A stretch of DNA of 64,000 nucleotides from JAZKFT01 sp040386335 (GCA_040386335.1 JAZKFT010000046.1:1-64000), one strand, 5' to 3'. Shown: positions 1 through 9,017, counted from the stretch's first letter. The notes: generated by a model from the letters alone, not told the origin. Numbers and translations: made by a program.

Positions 1-3
1 CGG

Positions 4-147
4 TATTGCGAGATCGGGTTCTTGCCCGACGTGGCAATCCCCATGAATTTGTAGGGACAGCTACATTAAGTCAATACCTGCTGACTAAATGTTGGGGATT
101 GCCACGGGCAAAGCCTACTCCGCCCAAGCGGAGAACCCTCGCAATAA
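4..147. repeat. Long palindromic interspersed repeat (diverged copy)
   Basis: The outer ends are complementary (TATTGCGAG at 4-12 and CTCGCAATA at 139-147), and inside them GGTTCTTGCCC and GTGGCAATCCCC recur inverted as GGGGATTGCCAC and GGGCAAAG. The same design and partly the same words occur twice at 40128-40398. No open reading frame of interest lies inside. Elements whose ends read TCATTGCGAGG...GCAATCC are common in many bacterial genomes. The copy belongs to that general class by similarity of its ends; no transposase is nearby. Confidence 0.6.
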
Positions 148-209
148 CGATCTCATTTTGTATAATGAGCAAATATTATATGGTAAACTAGCATTTATTT
201 GCAGGCACC

Positions 210-2333
210 CTATTTCAACAACTGATAAGCCACAAGGCTCAACACATACGCCAGCCCCGTCATGTACACCAGGCTGATGACCGGCCATTTCCAGCTTCGG
301 GTTTCCCTTTTAATAATAGCCAGCGTACTCATACATTGCATAGCCAGTAAATAAAATATCATCAGCGAAATACCGGTGGCAAACGTGTAGACTTTACTGC
401 CATCGCTACGGGTGGCGGTACTCATTTTCTGGCGGAGGGTACTATTGTTTTCATCGGCATCATCGCCCACGCTGTACAAGGTGGCCATGGTGCCTACAAA
501 CACTTCCCTGGCCGCAAAAGAGGTAATCAATGCAATGCCTATTTTCCAGTCGTAGCCCAGCGGCCGTATTGCCGGCTCAATGGATTTGCCCAACAAGCCT
601 GCGTAACTATTCTCAAGTAATTCGGTCTTGTATTCCTTGCTCAACTGCAGCGAATCGGCCGGGCGCTGCTGTTGTAATTGTGCGTATTTACTGGTTACCT
701 GCTCCATCCTTTTGGGCGGCCCGTAAGTACTCAGCACCCATAATACGAGGCTGATGATCATGATGACTTTACCCGCTTCAAACACGAAAACCCTGGCTTT
801 TTCCACCATGGTATAAAACATGTTTTTCCAGCGGGGCGCACGATACACAGGCAGTTCGAGTATAAAAAAACTTTTTGCGTTGCTTTTGATAAACCATTTG
901 GCCACCCAGCTAACAAGCAGGCCAATGACCAGCCCGCCTGCATAGAGGGCCATCATTACCAGGCCTTGCAAACCTATAAAACCAAGGAAATATTTATTCG
1001 GTATCACCAACCCAATAAGAATGGTAAATACCGGCAACCTGGCGCTGCAACTCATCAGTGGCGTAATGAGTATGGTGAGTAACCTTTCTTTTTTATTCTC
1101 TATGCTGCGGGCACTCATAATGGCGGGAACAGCACAGGCAAAGCCACTGATCATGGGCATCACACTCTTGCCATTCAGCCCCACTTTCCGCATCAGTTTA
1201 TCGGTCAAAAAACTGATACGCGCCATATAGCCCGTATCTTCCAGGAGGGTGATGAGGCCAAACAGGATCATGATCTGTGGCACAAATACGAGGATACCAC
1301 TGAGACCGGCGACTACCCCGTTGATCAGCAGGTCGGCAAACCAGCCGGCCGGCAATATACCCCCCAGCCAGCCACTCAGCTGACTAAAGGTCCACTCAAT
1401 GCCATCCATGGGAAACTGTGCGAGGAAAAAAATGCACTGGAACAACAGGAAAAGCACCGCCAGCATGATCAGGTAGCCCCATTTGCGGTCGAGTAAAATA
1501 TTATCGAGTTTTTCAGTAAACAAGGTTTTTTGTAACGGGTCGGCTTCCACCACAGTGGTTTGCATTACCTGCCGGATGCGTTGGTAGCGCTGCAGGATCT
1601 CTTCAGCCTGTGTTTTGGTGGGGTTAAACTGGTGGTCTTTCTCTACCTGCTCGATGGCCTCCTGTTCCTTACTTCCCAGCAAAAAATGTTCATGGTTGAT
1701 CAGGTAATGGACCGCTGCATAATCGCTGAGCTGCGGCATCATCCGGTGCATGGCTTCCACCGGTTTGGGTGCAAGGGCTTTAGTGTCGATAAAATTACGG
1801 GGTGGTGTTTTGCCCAGGTTATGCGCAGTTTGTTCTAACGCCTTTTTAAGCTGGGGAATGCCCTTGTTCTTGCGTGGATTGATAGTGACCACCGGAACAC
1901 CCAATTCCCGTTCCAGCCCGGGTATATCTATTTCGGTGCCGCGTTTCCCTGCCAGGTCCATCATGCTCAAAGCCACTACCACCGGTATTTTCAGGTCGAT
2001 AATCTGGCTGCAAAAAAGCAGGTTCCGCTTCAGGTTGCTGGCATCGGCCACCAGCAATACGATATCCGGCTTTACGTCCTGGTCCTGTCCTATCAGCACT
2101 TTGTAGGCCACCCATTCGTCGGCCCGTTTGGGGTAAAGACTGTAGGTGCCGGGCAGGTCAATCATCGTGGCTTCCATGCCGGGAGCCAGCAGGCATTTGC
2201 CCGTTTTCTTGTCCACCGTAACCCCGGGAAAATTTCCCACCTTTTGGTTGAGACCGGTAAGGGTATTAAACAAGGATGTTTTGCCGCTATTGGGGTTGCC
2301 CACCAATGCAATATGTAAATTAGATGACGCCAT
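210..2333 (-). CDS. feoB: Ferrous iron transport protein B (FeoB)
   Basis: Inner-membrane Fe(II) importer with an N-terminal GTPase. The ATG at 2333 (707 aa) is chosen because the protein then opens MASSNLHIALVGNPNSGKT, the usual FeoB start with the G1 loop at residues 12-19. The longer reading to 2501 adds 56 residues unlike the family and overlaps the palindrome at the abiE promoter. G3 (DLPGTYSL) is present. G4 reads SMMD where NxxD is usual. The C-terminal half has the two Gate regions (GFACAVPAIMSAR; PLMSCSARLPVF) and many hydrophobic segments. No feoA gene is adjacent. It is transcribed divergently from the abiE pair. Confidence 0.95.
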   Translation of the reverse strand: MASSNLHIALVGNPNSGKTSLFNTLTGLNQKVGNFPGVTVDKKTGKCLLAPGMEATMIDLPGTYSLYPKRADEWVAYKVLIGQDQDVKPDIVLLVADASNLKRNLLFCSQIIDLKIPVVVALSMMDLAGKRGTEIDIPGLERELGVPVVTINPRKNKGIPQLKKALEQTAHNLGKTPPRNFIDTKALAPKPVEAMHRMMPQLSDYAAVHYLINHEHFLLGSKEQEAIEQVEKDHQFNPTKTQAEEILQRYQRIRQVMQTTVVEADPLQKTLFTEKLDNILLDRKWGYLIMLAVLFLLFQCIFFLAQFPMDGIEWTFSQLSGWLGGILPAGWFADLLINGVVAGLSGILVFVPQIMILFGLITLLEDTGYMARISFLTDKLMRKVGLNGKSVMPMISGFACAVPAIMSARSIENKKERLLTILITPLMSCSARLPVFTILIGLVIPNKYFLGFIGLQGLVMMALYAGGLVIGLLVSWVAKWFIKSNAKSFFILELPVYRAPRWKNMFYTMVEKARVFVFEAGKVIMIISLVLWVLSTYGPPKRMEQVTSKYAQLQQQRPADSLQLSKEYKTELLENSYAGLLGKSIEPAIRPLGYDWKIGIALITSFAAREVFVGTMATLYSVGDDADENNSTLRQKMSTATRSDGSKVYTFATGISLMIFYLLAMQCMSTLAIIKRETRSWKWPVISLVYMTGLAYVLSLVAYQLLK

Positions 2334-2441
2334 TTTTAGAATAGCGGTAAATGTAACGGGTTGCGGGGAGTAAGGGTTACGGATGCAGGAAAAAGGTTTA
2401 GGGGTTAGTGGTGGGTTCTTCAATGTGTTTGAGAGGGATTT

Positions 2442-2470
2442 TGTTACCTTTTTTTTAAAAAAAGGTAACA
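2442..2470. promoter_or_regulatory. 29-nt palindrome upstream of abiE, probable operator
   Basis: TGTTACC, eight T, seven A, then GGTAACA form an almost perfect inverted repeat just upstream of the -7 element of the abiE promoter and between divergent genes. AbiEi antitoxins are known to repress their own operon by binding inverted repeats, so this is the natural operator candidate (inference). It could alternatively serve as a hairpin for the feoB leader, since it lies about 110 nt upstream of the feoB start. Confidence 0.55.
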
Positions 2471-2483
2471 TTTTATTTCTGCC

Positions 2484-2491
2484 TACTTTTG
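2484..2491 (+). promoter_or_regulatory. Bacteroidota-type -7 promoter element of abiE
   Basis: TACTTTTG matches the TAnnTTTG -7 consensus of Bacteroidota housekeeping promoters. Transcription would start near 2498, leaving a leader of about a dozen bases before the ATG at 2510. The TTG at 2489 lies inside this box and is therefore an unlikely start codon. Confidence 0.5.
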
Positions 2492-2509
2492 CTAAATCCA
2501 ATTATACAA

Positions 2510-3157
2510 ATGCCCATCATCCATAAACACATTGAAAACGAATTGACCCGCTTAAAGGCAGGTGAACTGATTTTTGCCAGTGATTTCCGAACGGCCGGCA
2601 CAGGCGGCGCTATTAAAATGGCCCTGTCAAGGTTAAATAAAGAAGGGAAAATCAAAAGGCTGGCCCACGGCATTTATATAAAGCCAAAAACAGACCCTTT
2701 GTTTGGCTTCATATATCCATCGCCGGAAACAATAGCTGAGACTATTGCCGAAAAAGAAAAACTAAAAATCACGCCTGCGGGACCTTATGCACTGCACCGG
2801 CTCGGGTTGAGTACACAGGTACCAACCCAATTTACATACCTTACAAATGGCACTCCACGACAAATAAGGGTTGGTAAAGCAATTATTAAATTCAAAACAA
2901 CGAATCCGAAACGGCTTGAAAGGGTAGGCAAGATAAGCAGCCTTGTCATCCAGGCGCTTGAAGAATTAGATATCAAAAAAATTGACGCTGATACAGCTTA
3001 CAAATTAAAGGCATTGCTGCTGCAGGAAGACCCCGCGAAATTAAACCATGATCTAAAAATTACCACTACAAGAGTGAGCGATTTTATTTTTACATTGCTA
3101 AAAGGAACATACGATGACCGGCTGGTTACAACTAACAAACGAACAAAGAAAGATTAG
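2510..3157 (+). CDS. abiEi: AbiEi-family antitoxin (type IV toxin-antitoxin, DUF6088-like)
   Basis: 215 aa from the ATG at 2510. The first 55 residues form a winged-helix-like region (FASDFRTAGTGGAIKMALSRL, then GKIKRLAHGIYIKP), which in this family binds the operon's own promoter. The C-terminal part (PAGPYALHRLGLSTQVP onward) is the antitoxin domain. It overlaps the following toxin gene by 44 nt, so the two are translationally coupled, antitoxin first. The family is known as the partner of AbiEii nucleotidyltransferase toxins and is associated with abortive phage infection. Confidence 0.85.
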   Translation: MPIIHKHIENELTRLKAGELIFASDFRTAGTGGAIKMALSRLNKEGKIKRLAHGIYIKPKTDPLFGFIYPSPETIAETIAEKEKLKITPAGPYALHRLGLSTQVPTQFTYLTNGTPRQIRVGKAIIKFKTTNPKRLERVGKISSLVIQALEELDIKKIDADTAYKLKALLLQEDPAKLNHDLKITTTRVSDFIFTLLKGTYDDRLVTTNKRTKKD

Positions 3158-4127
3158 TACCGACCAGGCTGCCCTGCTTAGTGGTATCCAGGCTAAGGCC
3201 ATAGAAAAAGACTGGTGGGTTACCCTTACACTAGAAGCCTTATTTAAAATGCCCGTCGCAAAAGATATGGTTTTCAAGGGGGGCACCTCCCTTAGCAAAT
3301 GCTGGAAGCTCATACAAAGGTTTTCAGAAGATGTAGATATTGCCTTATCTCCCGAGGCTTTTTCTATGAAATATGAAGCAAATCCGGGTAGCGGATATCT
3401 GTCAAGACTAAAGAAAAAAGGTTGCGAATTTACCAGTGTACAATTAAAAATGGCATTGCAAAAACAGTTTGCAGAAATGGGCATTCCTGAAGGCACAGTT
3501 ATCGTTGAAGCGGCTGTAGTAAACGAAGCCATGCCTGATACCGATCCGCAAACATTGCTTGTGAAATATATTTCCCTGTATGATGATAATCCTTACCTCA
3601 TGGATGAAGTGAAAATTGAAGTGAGTGTAAGATCGCTCAACGAACCCCACAAAAATATGCCCGTTCATTCTCTACTGCATGAGATATATCCGAATACTGC
3701 CTACGATGAAAGTCCTTTTACAGTAACGGCGATGGAACCGCAAAAAACCTTCCTGGAAAAGACCTTTTTATTGCATGAAGAATTTATGAAACCGGCAGCA
3801 GGGAAAATAGTAAGAACAGACCGGATGTCACGGCATTTATATGATATTGAAAAAATAATGGATACCCATTTTGGCTGGATGGCCCTGGAGAACCAACAAT
3901 TGTACGATACGATTGTTAATCACAGGGAAAGATATTCAAGGTACAACTGGCTGGACTATAGTACACTTGGCAAACAGACCTTGTCCTTTCTGCCACCTGT
4001 AATGATGTATGAAGAATACAAAAAAGACTATGGCGATATGAAGGAACATATGATCTACGGTGACACATTAGTGTACGATGATGTTATAGAACGGCTCCAG
4101 GTTTTAACCGAAAGATTCAGGAAATGA
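3114..4127 (+). CDS. abiEii: AbiEii/AbiGii-type nucleotidyltransferase toxin
   Basis: 337 aa, with AAAGGA about 8 nt before the ATG. The nucleotidyltransferase signature is clear: FKGGTSLSKC at residues 54-63 (GGTS) followed by EDVDIAL with Asp73 and Asp75, the metal-binding pair. Further on come the conserved KTFLEKTFLLHEEFM and SRHLYDI blocks. AbiEii proteins of this type arrest growth by nucleotidyl transfer to RNA targets, and they are held in check by AbiEi without forming a stable complex. It forms an operon with the antitoxin gene. No terminator was recognised after the stop. Confidence 0.9.
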   Translation: MTGWLQLTNEQRKISTDQAALLSGIQAKAIEKDWWVTLTLEALFKMPVAKDMVFKGGTSLSKCWKLIQRFSEDVDIALSPEAFSMKYEANPGSGYLSRLKKKGCEFTSVQLKMALQKQFAEMGIPEGTVIVEAAVVNEAMPDTDPQTLLVKYISLYDDNPYLMDEVKIEVSVRSLNEPHKNMPVHSLLHEIYPNTAYDESPFTVTAMEPQKTFLEKTFLLHEEFMKPAAGKIVRTDRMSRHLYDIEKIMDTHFGWMALENQQLYDTIVNHRERYSRYNWLDYSTLGKQTLSFLPPVMMYEEYKKDYGDMKEHMIYGDTLVYDDVIERLQVLTERFRK

Positions 4128-4344
4128 CAATTGTGGTTTGCCTGCGCTACTTAAGTTTAAGAGAACTATGAAGTGGGGAATTGGCTGTGTGAATTTTCTC
4201 TTTTTGAACTATCGGATATCAACTGACCAAATTGACTACAAATACACTTTTGATTTGCTTTTAAAGAAATATCTGTAGTAAGTTTTTTCATTTACCTTGT
4301 ACGTTTTTTTATAAAGACCTAACCCTCTTTAAACAACCCTTCCT

Positions 4345-4971
4345 ATGCCTGCCAGATTCTTAAGACTATTTGTATTACTTAAAAGTGGCAAGATGGCCAT
4401 GTACATGGGCCCGGATATCCAATTGGCTCCCTACCGCTTTTTTGCCAGCCTGCTGGACAGGATAAAAGACAGATCTCCGCTTTCCGTCGCATCCGCTGAA
4501 GTTATCAAAGAAAGCACCCAAACTAAAAATATAAGGGTGCTGCTTGCCGATGATGACAGTGATGACAGGGAACTTTTTGAAGAAGTAATAACAGGCATCA
4601 GCACGCAAATACAATTACAGTCTGTAGAAGATGGTTTGCAATTAATGACCACCTTACATGCAGAGAACGAACGCCTGCCAGATATTATATTCCTCGACCT
4701 GAATATGCCTGGCAAAAGTGGCAAAGATTGCCTCAGGGAAATCAAAAATAATGACCGGCTGAAAGACGTACCCGTGATTATTTATTCAACTTCGTTTAAC
4801 CTGAAAGACATTAACGATACGCATGCTATCGGGGCTAATTTGTATATCCGCAAGCCCAATACATTTACCGGCCTTATTGACGTCATTAAAAAAGTGCTTT
4901 CCCTTAACCTGGAAGAGTATAACCCAAGGCCATCCAGGAACAATTATTTCCTCTCCACCGACACCATTTAA
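4345..4971 (+). CDS. Single-domain response regulator with N-terminal extension
   Basis: 208 aa. A CheY-like receiver fills residues 63-190: acidic pocket Asp69-Asp71, phospho-acceptor Asp118 in FLDLNMPG, Ser/Thr at 148-149, and conserved Lys170 in IRKP. There is no output domain, so it should act through protein contacts or phosphotransfer. The 60-residue N-terminal extension is unusual. Possible starts are the ATG codons at 4345, 4393, 4399 and 4405, and no start codon sits right before the receiver, so at least part of the extension is real unless a rare start is used. It ends 11 nt before the histidine kinase gene and is presumably its partner. Confidence 0.85.
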   Translation: MPARFLRLFVLLKSGKMAMYMGPDIQLAPYRFFASLLDRIKDRSPLSVASAEVIKESTQTKNIRVLLADDDSDDRELFEEVITGISTQIQLQSVEDGLQLMTTLHAENERLPDIIFLDLNMPGKSGKDCLREIKNNDRLKDVPVIIYSTSFNLKDINDTHAIGANLYIRKPNTFTGLIDVIKKVLSLNLEEYNPRPSRNNYFLSTDTI

Positions 4972-4982
4972 ATAAAGGACAG

Positions 4983-7430
4983 ATGGAACATCCAAATGGC
5001 AACATCATACCAAATGCAGCACCCAAACCTTCAAAACTTGATCTAAAGTATTTGCCGGCCTATGCTGCATTTTTACTGCAACACCATTTGGAAGATTTTG
5101 TGGTCGACCTCATCAGAACATCCCGTGAAGAAGAAGTACCACTGCTGAAATATTTCTCCTCCTATTCAGAAAAAGACCTGGTAGCATTTGGGATACAATC
5201 GAATACCGACTTGCTGACGCTGTTGGCGGAGAATAAACTGGAGGAGTTTGTACAGAAATCAACCACCGATTTTGTAAAAAATCAGCTGCCCATTATCGAC
5301 CGGGAGGCCATTATAGCAGAAGACATCACCATTATTTCACTCGTAAGAAGACGGGTCTTCCGTAATTTTTTATACCACTTTACTACCGATTTACGGCATT
5401 TCAGCCATGTAATGGAAGATGTGGACAGGTTTACCGCAGCCATAGAAGCAGCCGCATTTAATGCTTACAGCAAGATCCAGCAGGAAAAAATAAATAGGAT
5501 CCACCAGGAACTGGAATTACAACACGAGGAATTACTGGAAGCTCAAAACTTGGCCGAAATGGGAAGTTTCTTTTGGGATATAAAAAATGGTCATTCCACT
5601 TATACACCCGGCGCACTCAGAATTTTTGGGCTGACCGGTCCCAATGGTCTGGACGCTTTCTTAGAATCTGTGCATCCGCCCGACCGGCCCAGACTGCTGG
5701 CTGCCATTGATAAGGCGTTAAAGCAGGATGGCCTGTACGAATGTGAATACACTTATAGCAGGGAAGGGCAGGATCGGAGAATCTGGTCCCGCGGCAATGT
5801 ACTTTTTGCCGGAGGCGCACCGGTTAGCATGAAAGGCACGGTCATGGATATTACCAATGAATACAGACTTTTGGAGCGCCTGCAGCATAGTGAGAATCTA
5901 CACAAACAGGCTCAAACGCTTACACATATTGGCAACTGGAGCTGGAATATTCAAAAGAATAAGATCATTTGGTCGGATGAGATGTACAGGATCTACGGAT
6001 TGGAACCACAGAGCGAAGAAATTACATTTGATCGCTTTATGTCGCTGGTTCACCCGGACGACAGGGAGAAGCGGCAACAAGAAATTCAGCAATCACTCCA
6101 AACCGGTGAGGCAGCTGATTATCTGTTACGCATCATTAATCCTGGTGGCGCCGAAAAGATGCTGAAAGGGAAAGGCGAAATTATTAAGGACATCTATGGC
6201 CAACCACTGGAGCTGAATGGCACCTGCCAGGATATCACCAAAGAATACCTGCTGAATAAAGAACTGCAGGAAAAAGAACAGAATTACAGCCACCTGATCA
6301 ATAATGCGCCGGATGCTGTCATCGTAATTAATAGCAGCAGCGTTATCACCTTATGGAACCCCAAAACAACCGCCATTTTTGGATGGACTTCGGAAGAAGT
6401 AATTGGTAAACAACTATCGGAAACGATCATACCCGAAAGATACCGGGAGGCGCATAAACAGGGTATGAAGCGGTTTTTAGACACCGGGGAAGCCCATATT
6501 TTGAATAAAACGCTGGAGCTGACTGCCTGTAATAAAAACGGGGAGGAGTTTTACATTTCCATTACGATATCGCAAACCACGCAAATGGGCGCCACCGCCT
6601 TTATTGCCTTTATCCGGGATATTTCCGAACAGAAAAATATCCAGCTGGAACTGCAGAAGAAAACCACTTTACTGGAATATAAAAACCTGCAGCTGGAAAG
6701 GATCAATGAAGAACTGGAGTCTTTCAACTTTGCCGCCAGCCACGATCTGCAGGAGCCACTGCGTAAAATTCATACCTACGGTAGCCGGATCACCGACAGG
6801 GCAAAAAGCATAATGCCCCCACCTGTTTTAAACGATTTTGAAAAAATACTTGGCTCTGCCGCAAGAATGCAAAAACTGCTGGAGGACTTGCTCAGTTTTT
6901 CGCAGAATACGCTAAAATCGCAGGATGCGGAACCGGTAGATCTGAATGCCATGATCGGGGAAGTGAAAAATTCTTTCATTAACGATGTGGAAGAAAAACT
7001 GGTGCAAATACATATGGCAACATTGCCCATCGTAAAGGTGGTGCGTTTCCAGTTTTTGCAACTGTTCATTAACCTGCTTACCAACGCCATTAAATACCAG
7101 CAGGAAAATGTCCCCCCTGAGATCAATATCAGCGCAATGGTTGTCGGCAGCAACGGGCTCCAGGTAAAAGGAATGCTTCCCGGTAAAAACTATTTAAGAA
7201 TCAGCGTTACCGATAACGGGATCGGGTTTGAGCAGGAATATGCCGAAAAAATATTTGACCTTTTTACACGGCTACACAGCGGGGGTAAATATTCCGGCAC
7301 AGGTATCGGGTTGGCTACCTGCAAAAAAATAATCCACAACCACGAAGGCTTTATTACGGCCGAAAGCACATTGGGCAAGGGTGCTACATTTTTCATTTAC
7401 CTGCCAGAAGAAAGCATTGTACATAAGTAA
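4983..7430 (+). CDS. Multi-PAS sensor histidine kinase
   Basis: 815 aa, with no signal peptide and no membrane segment, hence probably cytoplasmic. Residues 1-180 are an all-helical N-terminal region of unknown type. PAS/PAC units follow at about 190-305 (FFWDIKNG), 310-425 (WSWNIQKNKIIWSDEMYRIYGL) and 430-560 (APDAVIVINSSSVITLWN). A short coiled coil leads to the HisKA domain with phospho-accepting His587 (AASHDLQEPLRKI). HATPase_c boxes are N (NLLTNAIKYQ), G1 (DNGIGF), F (IFDLFTRLH) and G2 (GTGIGLATCKKI). The sequence ends after the ATPase domain, so phosphate most likely passes to the receiver encoded just upstream. The signal sensed is not evident. Confidence 0.92.
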   Translation: MEHPNGNIIPNAAPKPSKLDLKYLPAYAAFLLQHHLEDFVVDLIRTSREEEVPLLKYFSSYSEKDLVAFGIQSNTDLLTLLAENKLEEFVQKSTTDFVKNQLPIIDREAIIAEDITIISLVRRRVFRNFLYHFTTDLRHFSHVMEDVDRFTAAIEAAAFNAYSKIQQEKINRIHQELELQHEELLEAQNLAEMGSFFWDIKNGHSTYTPGALRIFGLTGPNGLDAFLESVHPPDRPRLLAAIDKALKQDGLYECEYTYSREGQDRRIWSRGNVLFAGGAPVSMKGTVMDITNEYRLLERLQHSENLHKQAQTLTHIGNWSWNIQKNKIIWSDEMYRIYGLEPQSEEITFDRFMSLVHPDDREKRQQEIQQSLQTGEAADYLLRIINPGGAEKMLKGKGEIIKDIYGQPLELNGTCQDITKEYLLNKELQEKEQNYSHLINNAPDAVIVINSSSVITLWNPKTTAIFGWTSEEVIGKQLSETIIPERYREAHKQGMKRFLDTGEAHILNKTLELTACNKNGEEFYISITISQTTQMGATAFIAFIRDISEQKNIQLELQKKTTLLEYKNLQLERINEELESFNFAASHDLQEPLRKIHTYGSRITDRAKSIMPPPVLNDFEKILGSAARMQKLLEDLLSFSQNTLKSQDAEPVDLNAMIGEVKNSFINDVEEKLVQIHMATLPIVKVVRFQFLQLFINLLTNAIKYQQENVPPEINISAMVVGSNGLQVKGMLPGKNYLRISVTDNGIGFEQEYAEKIFDLFTRLHSGGKYSGTGIGLATCKKIIHNHEGFITAESTLGKGATFFIYLPEESIVHK

Positions 7431-7441
7431 AATCTGCACGT

Positions 7442-7635
7442 TGGTCATTAGGTCATTGGTCAATAGGTCATTGAGACAGCCGGATTTCAAATGCTATAAG
7501 TTATTGACTCAATGACCTAATGACCTAATGACCCAATGAACTATTGACTCAATGACCCAATGACCCAATGACCAATGACCTATTGACCCAATGACCAATG
7601 ACCTATTGACCCAATGACCTAATGACCTTATGACT
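7442..7635. repeat. Self-complementary short-period array (TGACCYAA family)
   Basis: Just after the kinase stop, the strand reads GGTCATTAGGTCATTGGTCA and similar words (7442-7475). After a 25-nt spacer comes a long array of the complementary words AATGACCTA, AATGACCCA and CTATTGACC (7501-7635). The left arm can therefore pair with many registers of the right array. The unit is 8-10 nt and degenerate. No reading frame is conserved through it. It occupies most of the gap before the next gene; the remaining bases up to 7773 show nothing recognisable. Confidence 0.85.
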
Positions 7636-7773
7636 TCGTCGAAACCAAACATTTCTAACCATTGGGTATTATAGGTACCTTACCGGTTGGTTGCCGCAAA
7701 AACCCGCCCAGCCGAAGAATGGGTACCGTTTAAAATAAACTCCCTTATTTTACAAGGATTAAAATCTAAGAAG

Positions 7774-8550
7774 ATGACAGACCGCAAATTATGTATCGCC
7801 GCTTTTATAGCAATGGTTGGGCTCATATCGTGTAGCGGCGCTGGTAATGAAACATACACACCACCTATCAACAATGAAGGAAATGTGTATCAGCAACAAT
7901 CACCTGCGGCAGTGGATTCTTCATTTATCAGGGGTATTCAAACCGGCAATCCTTATGGGGTTACGTCATCCAGTCCCGTATACAATCCCCAGGGTAATAC
8001 TGTAAATGCGACTCCAACCCAGGCGCAAACCCAATCAGCCACCGTGGCTCCGGGGATGAACCCACCTCATGGACAGCCGGGGCATCGCTGCGATATTGTA
8101 GAGGGCGCTCCACTAGACAGTAAACCAACTGTAAACCCTGCAACGACTGTTGCCGCTACCCACCCTATTTCGAATCCCGCAGGCGTAACCACAAATCCAC
8201 CCCAGGCGATCCAGCCTGCGGCTGCGGGAATGAACCCCGCTCATGGACAGCCAGGGCACCGCTGCGACATTTCTGTAGGCGCTCCACTCAATAGTAAGCC
8301 CATTGTAAACCCCGCAACAACTGCTGCCGCTACAAAAGCCAGTCCCAAACCAGCGATCGCAACCACTACTACTACGCCACCACAGGCTGTAGCTCCGGGT
8401 ATGAATCCTGCCCATGGACAGCCCGGCCACAGGTGCGATATCAGCGTTGGCGCACCATTGAACAGTGCCCCTACAACACCTGCAGCTGCAACTACCACCA
8501 CTCCGCCAGCGGCGGTTACTCCTGTAAAAACGGATAGTACGAAACAATAA
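7774..8550 (+). CDS. Lipoprotein with three GMNPxHGQPGHRCDI repeats
   Basis: 258 aa from the ATG at 7774, chosen because a lipoprotein signal follows directly (MTDRKLCIAAFIAMVGLISC, lipid-attachment Cys20). The mature part is rich in Pro, Thr, Ala and Gln and looks unstructured. It carries three near-identical modules (GMNPxHGQPGHRCDI, then an acidic or Val residue, GAPL, DSKP or NSKP) beginning at Met95, Met153 and Met210, 57-58 residues apart. Each module holds two His and one Cys, which could bind metal or make disulfides. Single copies of a similar motif occur in uncharacterised Bacteroidota proteins as far as I recall. Function is unknown. Confidence 0.8.
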   Translation: MTDRKLCIAAFIAMVGLISCSGAGNETYTPPINNEGNVYQQQSPAAVDSSFIRGIQTGNPYGVTSSSPVYNPQGNTVNATPTQAQTQSATVAPGMNPPHGQPGHRCDIVEGAPLDSKPTVNPATTVAATHPISNPAGVTTNPPQAIQPAAAGMNPAHGQPGHRCDISVGAPLNSKPIVNPATTAAATKASPKPAIATTTTTPPQAVAPGMNPAHGQPGHRCDISVGAPLNSAPTTPAAATTTTPPAAVTPVKTDSTKQ

Positions 8551-8648
8551 ATGCAACAGTAATTCTGCCCGCTATTCAATGCCTGAAATTCGTTTGCGAC
8601 CCGTTGGGTTGAAAGATCTGGAGATTACCAAAAAAGTGGAAAGCCCGA

Positions 8649-9017
8649 TTATTGGATTGTTTTCCCAAAAGGCATCAATGAAATTTCTATCAGCTTAAAA
8701 TGCTGGCGGGCAAATGGTAGACCAATAATGGTGATGGCCAGCAGGATTCCAAAAACCACATGCATCAGAGCCGTGTACCAGCCACCGCAGCAAAGCCAGA
8801 TAATATTGCATACCAACGACAGGCAACCCGTATCTGCTGTATTGCTCACCACCTGTTTTCCAAAAGGCCAGAGCACCAGGCCGGCCAGTTTAAAACATTG
8901 CAAACCCCATGGGATACCGACTACAGTGACGCACAATGCCAGACCACCGATAAGATAACCAATAGCAGCAAAGAAGCCGCCGAAGATGAGCCAGATGAGA
9001 TTGCCGAGGAGGTTCAT
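8649..9017 (-). CDS. yccF: YccF domain-containing inner-membrane protein
   Basis: 122 aa. It shows two copies of the YccF (DUF307) unit: hydrophobic NLIWLIFGGFFAAIGYLIGG followed by TVVGIPWGLQCFKLAGLVLWPFG, and again NIIWLCCGGWYTALMHVV with TIIGLPFARQHFKLIEISLMPFG. The GIP(W/F)...F(K)LA...PFG blocks are the family signature. It is a small integral membrane protein of unknown function. It converges on the repeat lipoprotein gene and stands alone. Confidence 0.9.
   Translation of the reverse strand: MNLLGNLIWLIFGGFFAAIGYLIGGLALCVTVVGIPWGLQCFKLAGLVLWPFGKQVVSNTADTGCLSLVCNIIWLCCGGWYTALMHVVFGILLAITIIGLPFARQHFKLIEISLMPFGKTIQ

Noticed and set aside
2334..2501. N-terminal extension of FeoB by 56 residues
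   Set aside because: The extension has no family similarity and runs into the palindrome and promoter of abiE. The ATG at 2333 gives the standard FeoB start.
7442..7635. CRISPR array
   Set aside because: Units are 8-10 nt with drift and no unique spacers of 25-40 nt, and no cas genes are present.
8579..8698. Possible 39-codon small gene starting MPEIRLRPVGLKD
   Set aside because: It has no family match and overlaps the conserved 3' end of yccF on the other strand; it is too short to support.
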